Shown here in pieces: positions 34,025 through 41,819 of a stretch of DNA of 64,000 bases. The number at the start of each line of letters is the position of its first letter. Position 1 is the stretch's first letter. This stretch comes from JACDAN01 sp963847235 (GTDB taxonomy: Bacteria > Actinomycetota > Thermoleophilia > Gaiellales > Gaiellaceae). Below the pieces are notes generated by a model. That model was not told where the DNA came from and ran no database searches. It saw only the letters and a program-made list of their open reading frames with translations. A program made the position numbers and the translations under genes. Where the stretch lies: assembly GCA_963847235.1 (NCBI GenBank), contig CAWJYU010000005.1, positions 1 to 64,000 on the forward strand, written 5' to 3'.

Positions 34025-35109
34025 CGTACGCCCTGATCCTCCGCTCCAGCCAGGTTCGCGAGCAAATACAAAGAACCGGTCACCAGGATCAGTCCCGAGC
34101 TCGATTGTCTCGCATGCGCGAGGGCTTTCCGCGGATCGGGCTCGATCTCGACTTGCGGGAAGTGTCGCGCGGCTCGCTCGGCGAGCTCCTCCGCGGGCAT
34201 CGCGCGGGGATTGTCTGACCGTGTTGAGACGAGGCGGAGCGCCAGTGCCGCTAGGTCCTCGAGCATGGCGTCCGCGTCCTTATCGGCCAGGATCGACGCG
34301 ACGATCACTTCGACGGGCTCGTCGATCCGCTCGCGGAGCCAGGTTGTGCCTGCGGGAGTGTGCGCACCGTCCCAGAGCTCCCGGCCTCGCCGCTCGAGCC
34401 GCCCTGCGAGCGCGACGTCCGGCTGTGCCTTGATCTCGCGACCGAGGAAGATCTCCGCCGCCTTTCGAGCGTCTCCCGTCACGATTTCAGCGCTCTTTGG
34501 TATTAACTCGGCGTACTCGTTGTCCGGGACGACAACTACCCTGGCTGCATGCGCCACTGCAAGCTTCTCCTGCGCGATCTGCTGCGTCGTGTCGCCGAGC
34601 ACGTCCGTGTGCTCGAGCGAGACGTTGGTCAGCAGCACGATCTCGGCGTCGACGACGTTCGTCGCGTCGAGCCGTCCGCCGAGACCCGCCTCGACGATCG
34701 CCACGTCGACCTCGCGCCGGGCGAACTCGAGGAGCGCCGCGGCGGTCAGCGCCTCGAACTGGGTGGCGTCTACGGCTTCCGCGTCGGGGCGGACCCGGGC
34801 AACCGCACGCTCGAAGTCGACCTCCGCACCGTCCACCCAGATCCGCTCCGGCCAGCCGCTCACGTGCGGCGACGTGTAAGCGCCCGCTCGCCTCCCCTCC
34901 GCCTGCAAGAGAGCGGCAATCGTCCGCGTCGCGGTCGACTTGCCGTTCGTCCCGACAACATGAATCGCGGGATACCGGCGCTCGGGATGCCCGAGACGAT
35001 CGAGAAGCTCACGCATCCGGTCGAGGCCGAACTCCTCCGGCCACGGGCTGAGCGACGCGACCCAGTCGGTCGCGGAGCCGGCGCTAGCCGCCGAGAGCTT
35101 CGAGCTCAC
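34021..35109 (-). CDS. folC: Folylpolyglutamate synthase / dihydrofolate synthase (Mur ligase family)
   Basis: A 362-aa ligase that adds Glu to folates. P-loop IHVVGTNGKSTATRTIAALLQ, AIVEAGLGGRLDATN, and LLTNVSLEHTDVLG (metal His) are present. The C-terminal domain includes ELWDGAHTPAG. It is ~60 residues shorter than many FolC proteins, mainly between the central and C-terminal domains. GTG 35109 is the first canonical start giving the family N-terminus (WVASLSPWPEEFGLDRM); it overlaps valS by 26 nt. Confidence 0.9.
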   Translation of the reverse strand: MSSKLSAASAGSATDWVASLSPWPEEFGLDRMRELLDRLGHPERRYPAIHVVGTNGKSTATRTIAALLQAEGRRAGAYTSPHVSGWPERIWVDGAEVDFERAVARVRPDAEAVDATQFEALTAAALLEFARREVDVAIVEAGLGGRLDATNVVDAEIVLLTNVSLEHTDVLGDTTQQIAQEKLAVAHAARVVVVPDNEYAELIPKSAEIVTGDARKAAEIFLGREIKAQPDVALAGRLERRGRELWDGAHTPAGTTWLRERIDEPVEVIVASILADKDADAMLEDLAALALRLVSTRSDNPRAMPAEELAERAARHFPQVEIEPDPRKALAHARQSSSGLILVTGSLYLLANLAGAEDQGVR

Positions 35110-37504
35110 GGCGGTAGCGAGCGAGCTTCTCGCGCTCGGCCTCGACGACGTCTTCGGGGGCCCGCTCGACGAAGCGCTGGTTGCCGAGCATGCCTTCAGA
35201 GCGAGCAATCTCGTTCCGGAGCCGCTCGATCTCGGCAGACGCGTCACCGTCCACGCGCACCCGCCCGGGCTTGACGACCGCGTCGAGGATCCGGCGCTCG
35301 TCACCGCCGAGCTCGACCGCGACGCCGCTGCGACGGAAGAGGACGGCAGCCTCCTGCACGCGCTCGAGCGCGGCCGCGTCGCCGGCGTACCGATCGTCGG
35401 CCTCGGGCCACGCCGCAACGATCAGGCGACTCTTGCGGCCCGGCAGTTGCGTCCAGATCTCCTCTGTCACGTGAGGCATGACCGGGTGCAGCAGCTTCAG
35501 TAGGCGCTCGAGCGCCGAGAGCGCCGTCGCGCGCACGTCCTCGTCCTGCGCATCCTGAAAGCGCGGCTTGATCGCTTCCGCGTACCAGTCGCAGAAGTCG
35601 TCGAACGTCAAGTGGTAGAGCGCGTTCACCGCGGGCGCGAAGTCGAAACGGCTCCAGCTCTCCTCGAGCTCGGCGCGGGTCGCGTCGAGCCGGGCGAGGA
35701 TCCAGCGCTCCTCCAGCTCGCGTGGGCGCGCCTCCGGCTGGGCGTCGCCCGCGTTCGAGAGGATCAGGCGCGAGACATTCCAGAGCTTGTTCGCGAGTCG
35801 GCGCCCCTCCTCGATCACCTTGACGTTGAACCGCACGTCCTGCGAGGAAGCCATCTTCATCAGCCCGTAGCGGGTCGCGTCCGCGCCATGCTCGGCGATC
35901 AGGTCGAGCGGGTCGATCCCCGTCCCAAGGCTCTTCGACATCCGCCGGCCGTCCGGCGCGAGCACCGTCGTGTGGATGATCACGTCGCGGAACGGGACGT
36001 CGCCGACGAGCTCGAGACCGGAGAAGATCATCCGGTTCTCCCAGAGCCGGATGATCTCCCGGGCGGTCGTGTTCAAAGTGCCCGGGTACCACGCGCGCAG
36101 CTCGGGCGTCTGCTCGGGCCAGCCGAGAATCGCGAACGGCCAGAGCGCCGACGAGAACCACGTGTCGAGGACGTCCTCGCTCCGCACGAGCTCCTCGGAG
36201 CCGCACTCGGCGCACGCGTTGGGCTCGTCTTCCTCGACCGTGAGGTGCCCGTCGGGACACTCCCAGACCGGGAGCTGGTGCCCCCACCAGATCTGGCGCG
36301 AGATGTTCCAGTCGGGCGCCTGCTCGAGCGAGTCGATCGCGTAGCGGTGCTGCGACTCCGGGTGGTAGCGAACGCGCCGCTCCCGGAGGGCCTGGAGGGC
36401 CGGCTGCTTGAGCTCGTCCATCCGGCACCACCACTGGAGTGAGATCAGCGGCTCGATCCGGCTCTTGCAGCGGTCGCAAAGCGCCACGGAGTGGCGGTAC
36501 GACTCGCGCCGCTCGAGCTGGCCGCGCTCGCGGATCCAGGCCAGCACACGCTCGTCCGCCTCTTGCTGCGTCAGCCCTTCGAGCTCGCCGGCCTCCGCGT
36601 TCATCTGCCCGTTCGGACCGATCACCGTCAGTTCCGGTAGCCCATGGGTCCGTCCGAGCTCGAAGTCGAGCGGGTCGTGGCCGGGCGTCACCTTCAGCGC
36701 GCCCGTGCCGAAGTCGAGGTCCACTCGCTCGTCCGCGATCACCGGAACCCGCCGCTCGACGAACGGCACGACCACCTCGCGCCCGATCGCCTCGCGCCAC
36801 CTGGGGTCATCGCCGTTCACGGCCACCGCGACGTCACCGAGGATCGTCGCCGGCCGCGCGGTCGCGATCGTCACCCCTCCCTCGCCGCCGTCGGCGAACG
36901 GGTAGCGGACATAGGTCAGCGCGTCGTCGACCTCCTCGTGCACGAGCTCGAGGTCCGACAGCGAGGTCTCGTGATGGGGGCACCAGTTGATGATCCGGTT
37001 CGCGCGGTAGATCCACCCCTTGCGGTGGAGGTGGACGAAGAACCGCATGACGGCTCGGACGTATTCGTCGTCCATCGTGAACCGCTCGCGCCCGTAGTCC
37101 ATCGAGGCACCGATCCGCCGGAACTGGCCCATGATCGTCCGGCCGTACTCGTGGAGCCACTCCCACACGACCTCGACGAATGCCTCACGGCCCAGCTCTT
37201 GCCGCGAGCGGCCCTGCGAGACGAGATGCTTTTCGACGGCGTTCTGCGTCGAGATGCCGGCATGGTCGTACCCGGTCAGGAACGCCGTCTCGAACCCCCG
37301 CATGCGGTGCCAGCGGACGAGCGTGTCCGCGAGCGAGATCTGAAGCGCATGGCCCGTGTGCAGCGCGCCCGTCACGTTCGGCGGCGGGTGCGCGACCACG
37401 AACGTGTCACGTCCCGAGCCAGGCTCGGCCGCGTAGAGCCCCTCTGCCTCCCAGGTCTGCTGCCAGCGTTCCTCGACGCCTTTGGGGTTGTAGAGAGAGT
37501 CCAT
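35084..37504 (-). CDS. valS: Valyl-tRNA synthetase
   Basis: An 806-aa class I synthetase. The HIGH motif appears as PPPNVTGALHTGHAL, the CP1 editing domain follows, and KMSKS is GRRMSKSLGTGIDPL. A Zn-binding CPDGH ... CAEC element lies in between. The C-terminal coiled coil (~740-806) is short but present (IERLRNEIARSEGMLGNQRF). ATG 37504 is the only sensible start. Confidence 0.97.
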   Translation of the reverse strand: MDSLYNPKGVEERWQQTWEAEGLYAAEPGSGRDTFVVAHPPPNVTGALHTGHALQISLADTLVRWHRMRGFETAFLTGYDHAGISTQNAVEKHLVSQGRSRQELGREAFVEVVWEWLHEYGRTIMGQFRRIGASMDYGRERFTMDDEYVRAVMRFFVHLHRKGWIYRANRIINWCPHHETSLSDLELVHEEVDDALTYVRYPFADGGEGGVTIATARPATILGDVAVAVNGDDPRWREAIGREVVVPFVERRVPVIADERVDLDFGTGALKVTPGHDPLDFELGRTHGLPELTVIGPNGQMNAEAGELEGLTQQEADERVLAWIRERGQLERRESYRHSVALCDRCKSRIEPLISLQWWCRMDELKQPALQALRERRVRYHPESQHRYAIDSLEQAPDWNISRQIWWGHQLPVWECPDGHLTVEEDEPNACAECGSEELVRSEDVLDTWFSSALWPFAILGWPEQTPELRAWYPGTLNTTAREIIRLWENRMIFSGLELVGDVPFRDVIIHTTVLAPDGRRMSKSLGTGIDPLDLIAEHGADATRYGLMKMASSQDVRFNVKVIEEGRRLANKLWNVSRLILSNAGDAQPEARPRELEERWILARLDATRAELEESWSRFDFAPAVNALYHLTFDDFCDWYAEAIKPRFQDAQDEDVRATALSALERLLKLLHPVMPHVTEEIWTQLPGRKSRLIVAAWPEADDRYAGDAAALERVQEAAVLFRRSGVAVELGGDERRILDAVVKPGRVRVDGDASAEIERLRNEIARSEGMLGNQRFVERAPEDVVEAEREKLARYRRELEALGG

Positions 37505-37563
37505 TACTCGCTGACGCCGACCTTAAAGCGGCGTTCCAGGAATCGGATGTGGTCAGGCAGCGA

Positions 37564-40500
37564 CTATGCGCCCAGTATACGGCGCGCCCTCTCCGCCGCC
37601 ACCACGTTTCCCTTCTGCTCGTAGTGCTCGATCGCCTGCTCGACGTACGGCAGCGACTCGCTCTCGCGGCCCGCGATCCGGAGCACCTCGGCCAGATCCA
37701 TGAACGCGTCGCCACGCAGCACCGAGAAGTCCGTCTCGTCCGCGAGCGCCACCGCTTCTCTGGCCAACACCTCGGCTTGCTCCAGGTCGCCTTGTCTGGC
37801 CAGGAGCTTCGCGCGAACTGCCCGCCACTGCACACCCGCAGAACGATCGTCCGGCGCCGTCGAGGCTTCGCTCACTTGGCTGAGCTCGAGTGCGCGATCG
37901 TCGAGGCCCTGGACGTAAAGCGCGTCGGCGAGCTTCGCTGCGAGATCGGGAAAGTTCTGCGTCTCGCCGATCTCCTCCAGAAGCCCGTAGCCCCACGCCA
38001 GCTCGCGCTCGGCGGCAACGGGGTCGCCGTCGAGCATCTCGATGATGCCGTAGGTCTCGGCAGCGGCGGCCGCGGTGACCCGAAGGCCGAGCTCCTGGAC
38101 GAGCTCCTTGTGCGCGTCGACGAGCTCCCGGGCCTCGTCGAACGCACCGGCCATCGCCTTGAGGCCCGCAAGCGCGCGAAGCGCGGAAGCCCGGATCCGC
38201 TGTTGCTGCGCGGGGTCCGCCAGGATCTCCTCGCAGAGTCGAATCGCCTCCGGAACCGGCTTCGGACCGAAGAAGGCCGCGCCGACCGACAGGTTGAGGC
38301 TCTGCGCCTCGGTGCGGGCATCGCCGGAGCGTCGGGCGTGCTCGAGCGCCCGCTCGAGCGCTTCGACCGTTGCCGACGCCTGACAGCGGAACCACGGTGC
38401 CCAGGCAAGAAGCTCCCACGCCTTGGCCAACAGGCGATCGTCACCCGCCTGTTCGAAGGTCTCGATCAACGGCTCCGCGCGGCGAACGACCTCCTCCGTC
38501 ACCTCGGGATCGGTCAGCAGTCTCAAACGAAGCCGAATGACCTCCGCGCGAGCCTCCAGTACGTCGTCTCCGCTTGCAGACGCGCTCTGGATGACCTCTT
38601 CGAGCACCGCCTCCGCCCGCTCGAACTCGCCCGTCTCGCGAAGAGCTTCGCCGAGATCGGCAAGCAGCTCCACGCGGCCGGCCGCCCCCGGCTCGAGCAG
38701 GGTGGCCGCCCGTGACAGGAGCCCGACGGCGGCAGCGAGGTCGCCGCGCTCGTAGGCACGACGGCCGGCGCTGCCCAGCCGAGTCGCGGCACGTCTCGCG
38801 AGCGCACGTCCTTCGGCATCGACCGGCCCCAGCTCGGCGCGATACGAGTGCGCCCGTTCGAGGTGGTAGCCGACGATCTCCTCCTCGCCCTCGTTCTGCT
38901 CGAACCAGCTACCGAGACGCTCGTGGAGAGCTGCCCGCTCGAGCTTGGGAAGGGCGTCGTACGCGACCTCGAGCAGCAGGAGATGGCGGAAGCGAAAGAC
39001 CTCGTCTCGAACCGGCCGGATCAGCTCGCGGCGAACGAGGCCTTCCAGGGCACCGCTCAACGCACGCCCGTTCCTAGGAGAGAGCTCGGCGAGCGCTGCG
39101 CGGCGGAACTCTCGACCCATCACCGAGGCCCGCAAGAGCAGCGAGCGCTCGCCTGGATCCAGCCCCTCCAACCGCGCCGCAAGCAGCGCGCGGATCGTGG
39201 GCGGGATCGGCACGTTCCGTCCGCCGTCGGAACCCTGCTCGGCGACCATCGCGAGCATCTGCTCGATGAAGAGCGGGTTGCCCTCCGACGCTGCGGCGAT
39301 CCGGGCTCGTGTGTCGTCGCTGAGCTCGATCTCCCCACGAAGCGCCTCGATCAGCTCGTCGCTCTCCTGCTTCGACAGCGGCTCCAGGACGATCGAGCTG
39401 ATGTTCGCCCGGCCCCCTGCCAGCCGGGGGCGCGCCTCGATCAGCTCGGTCCGCGCCAGGCAGACGAGCAGAATCGGCGCATCGCCGGACCACTCGGCCA
39501 CGTGCTCGACGAGGTCGAGAAACGTCGGCTCGGCCCAGTGGGCATCCTCGAAGAGGACGATCAAGGGACGACCCGCCCGCGCCCGCGCCTCGAAGAGCTT
39601 CCGCGCCGCCCAGAACGTCTCCTCGTTCGAGCTCGCCTGCCCCGAGGGGCCGACTGCGCCGAGAAGCCGTTCGACGATCGCATCGGCCTCAGGTTCGCCG
39701 GCCAGGAGCGCCCTGAGGTCGCCGACCTGCTCGACGATCTCACGCAGCGGCCAGAATGTGATGCCTTCGCCGTACGAGGGACAGTGACCCTGAAGCAGCG
39801 TCGCCCCATCTCCGACTGAGAGGACGAGCTCGCGCGCCAGCCTTGACTTGCCGATGCCGGCGGGCCCGAGGACCGTGAAGAGCTGGACTGCCCGCTGTTG
39901 CGCGGCCCGATCGAAGGCCTGCCGAAGCTGAGCGAGCTCGCCGACGCGGCCGATGAGGGGCGTCTCGAGCCGGCGAACGTATCCCGGCGTTTCCGGAGCC
40001 AGCTCGAGCAGCCGCCAGGCCGACTCGCGGCCCGTCGCCTTCAGCGCACTCGGGTCGACACGCTCGGCCCGGACCGCATCGCGGACGAGCCGCTGGGTCT
40101 GCTCGTCGAGCAGGATCTCGCCCGGATCGGCGGCTTGCTGCAGGCGGGCGGCGACGTTGACCGTGTCTCCCGCGATCAGCGTCTGCACCGTCGCGTCGCC
40201 GGCCACCACCTCCCCGGTGTTCACGCCAGAACGAAGCGAGACCGCGATGTGCCAGTCGCGCTCGAGCTCTGCGCCGAGCTCCTGAAGAGCGGTGCGAGCC
40301 TCGGTCGCGGCACGGACGGCGCGTAGCGCATCGTCCTCGTGCACGGTTGGAACGCCGAAGATTCCGATCACACCGCCGGCGGGTGACGACTCGATGCGGG
40401 CGCCGTGGCGCTCGAGCACGCCTGTCACGGTCTCGACCGCGCGCGACATGGGGCGGCGGAGCGCCTCAGGGTCATGAGGCCCGCCGAGACTGAGGACGTC

Positions 40501-41328
40501 GGCTGCGACCACGGAGACCGTCTTGCGCGTGTCCGGCGCTTGCGCCGGGTCGACGGGTCGTGGCGCCTCCGGCCTTCCGTCCCCGGAAAGCTCGAGCGCC
40601 GGATCCTGAACGAGCACGGCGCGCTCGAGCCGCTGCAGGGCCCGTCCGGGCTCGAGCCCGAGCTCTTCCACGAGGACCTCGCGCGTCTCGTGATACACGC
40701 GCAGCGCCTCGGCCTGCCGTCCCGATCGATACAGCGCGACCATGAGTTGCGCTCGTAGACGCTCGCGGAGCGGATGCTGCGCGACGAGCGCCTCGAGCTC
40801 GCCGACGAGGTCGGCATGGCGCCCGAGCTGGAGCTCGGCCTCGATTCGATCCTCGGTGGCCGCCGACCGCAGCTCCTCGAGCCTTGCCGCCTCTGCTCGG
40901 GCAGAGGGGACGTCGCCGCAATCGGCGAGCGCCGGGCCCCGCCACAACCCGAGTGCCTCGCGCAGCGCTTCCGCGGTCTTGGCGGGCTGACCTTCGGCGA
41001 GGTCGGCCCTCGCCTGCTCCACGATCCGCTCGAACCTGCCCGCATCCAGCTCGTCGGGCCCGACGACGAGCAGATACCCGGGGCTGCGGGTGATGAGGAG
41101 CTCCGGGTCGATCAGCTTCCGCAGCTGCGAAACGCTGTTCTGGATGATCTTCGCCGCCGTCGGCGGTGGATCTCGCTCCCAGAGCTCGTCGATCAGCCGG
41201 TCGCTGGAGACGATCTCGTTCGCGTGCAGAAGGAGAACCGCCAGCAGCTCACGCTGACGGACCCCGCGCAGGGACACCGTCCGATCGCCTGCACGGAGCT
41301 CGAGGGGGCCGAGAATCCGGTAGTCCAT
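37564..41328 (-). CDS. AfsR/SARP-type regulator fused to a cyclase-homology domain, ATPase and TPRs
   Basis: A 1254-aa protein. Order: OmpR-type winged helix (1-~95, LGPLELRAGDRTVSLRG), BTAD (~95-245), class III nucleotide cyclase homology (~268-445), STAND/AAA ATPase (P-loop LGPAGIGKSRLARELV at ~490, LIVLFEDAHWAEPT as Walker B), and TPR-like repeats to the end. In the cyclase domain the first metal Asp is kept (VVAADVLSL) and so is NVAARL. The second metal Asp is Gly (SSPAGGVIGIFGVP where families have IGDAVMAVFGVP), so it is probably a non-catalytic sensor. A good ribosome site (AAGGAG) precedes ATG 41328. It lies between clpX and valS beside a subtilase. Confidence 0.92.
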   Translation of the reverse strand: MDYRILGPLELRAGDRTVSLRGVRQRELLAVLLLHANEIVSSDRLIDELWERDPPPTAAKIIQNSVSQLRKLIDPELLITRSPGYLLVVGPDELDAGRFERIVEQARADLAEGQPAKTAEALREALGLWRGPALADCGDVPSARAEAARLEELRSAATEDRIEAELQLGRHADLVGELEALVAQHPLRERLRAQLMVALYRSGRQAEALRVYHETREVLVEELGLEPGRALQRLERAVLVQDPALELSGDGRPEAPRPVDPAQAPDTRKTVSVVAADVLSLGGPHDPEALRRPMSRAVETVTGVLERHGARIESSPAGGVIGIFGVPTVHEDDALRAVRAATEARTALQELGAELERDWHIAVSLRSGVNTGEVVAGDATVQTLIAGDTVNVAARLQQAADPGEILLDEQTQRLVRDAVRAERVDPSALKATGRESAWRLLELAPETPGYVRRLETPLIGRVGELAQLRQAFDRAAQQRAVQLFTVLGPAGIGKSRLARELVLSVGDGATLLQGHCPSYGEGITFWPLREIVEQVGDLRALLAGEPEADAIVERLLGAVGPSGQASSNEETFWAARKLFEARARAGRPLIVLFEDAHWAEPTFLDLVEHVAEWSGDAPILLVCLARTELIEARPRLAGGRANISSIVLEPLSKQESDELIEALRGEIELSDDTRARIAAASEGNPLFIEQMLAMVAEQGSDGGRNVPIPPTIRALLAARLEGLDPGERSLLLRASVMGREFRRAALAELSPRNGRALSGALEGLVRRELIRPVRDEVFRFRHLLLLEVAYDALPKLERAALHERLGSWFEQNEGEEEIVGYHLERAHSYRAELGPVDAEGRALARRAATRLGSAGRRAYERGDLAAAVGLLSRAATLLEPGAAGRVELLADLGEALRETGEFERAEAVLEEVIQSASASGDDVLEARAEVIRLRLRLLTDPEVTEEVVRRAEPLIETFEQAGDDRLLAKAWELLAWAPWFRCQASATVEALERALEHARRSGDARTEAQSLNLSVGAAFFGPKPVPEAIRLCEEILADPAQQQRIRASALRALAGLKAMAGAFDEARELVDAHKELVQELGLRVTAAAAAETYGIIEMLDGDPVAAERELAWGYGLLEEIGETQNFPDLAAKLADALYVQGLDDRALELSQVSEASTAPDDRSAGVQWRAVRAKLLARQGDLEQAEVLAREAVALADETDFSVLRGDAFMDLAEVLRIAGRESESLPYVEQAIEHYEQKGNVVAAERARRILGA

Positions 41329-41396
41329 CTCGCTCCTTCGAGGGAAATTACCCAGGGCTTACCGGCTGATGGGGGGGCGAGGCGACCATTGAGCGT

Positions 41397-41594
41397 GTGA
41401 CTACTAACGAGATTCAACACGCCTCAGAGCTCCGGCCAGGCGACATCGAGCTCGCCCAGGCGCTCCACGCACTTCGCCACCTGGTCGGCGTCGTCTCTCT
41501 GGAGACGGGCCAGACGCCTCGATCGGTGCTCGACGACGAATTCACCAAGGCCCCCAGCGACGAATTCTGGCGGGCCACCATGGGGGCGCCGTGA
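41397..41594 (+). CDS. Hypothetical 65-aa protein divergent from the SARP regulator
   Basis: A small acidic helical protein starting at GTG 41397 (MTTNEIQHASELRPGDIELA) and ending FWRATMGAP. It is divergent from the large regulator across 68 bp and could be its target or partner. Coding potential is fair; no family recognised. It is followed by a long hairpin. Confidence 0.5.
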   Translation: MTTNEIQHASELRPGDIELAQALHALRHLVGVVSLETGQTPRSVLDDEFTKAPSDEFWRATMGAP

Positions 41595-41704
41595 CCGGGC
41601 AGGCTGAGTGGCGCGCCCCGACCACCACCGCCGCGCTGAACAGGCGGCTCTGGAGGCTGGCGGGGCTGGGACTCCCGCCGACTCCGCTTGTCGCCGGCGC
41701 GAGC

Positions 41705-41746
41705 GTGAGCCCTGCAGGAGTGGCCGCAACTCCTAGCAGGGCTCAC
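41705..41746. terminator. Long terminator-like hairpin
   Basis: An 11-bp stem (41705-41715 with 41736-41746) continues into 5 bp (AGGAG with CTCCT) with one bulged A and a 9-nt loop. It lies between the plus-strand 65-aa gene and the minus-strand subtilase end. Confidence 0.65.
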
Positions 41747-41756
41747 CCTCGAGGTG

Positions 41757-41788
41757 GCGGCGGAGAGCGCCACATGGCTCTCCGCCGC
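41757..41788. terminator. Second terminator-like hairpin
   Basis: A perfect 12-bp stem (41757-41768 with 41777-41788) with an 8-nt loop, ~30 bp beyond the subtilase stop codon. In tandem with the preceding hairpin it probably ends transcription of both convergent genes. The region 41595-41819 shows no convincing gene. Confidence 0.65.
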
Positions 41789-41819
41789 ACCTTCCCCCCG
41801 GACCGCCTAGGCGGTCAGG

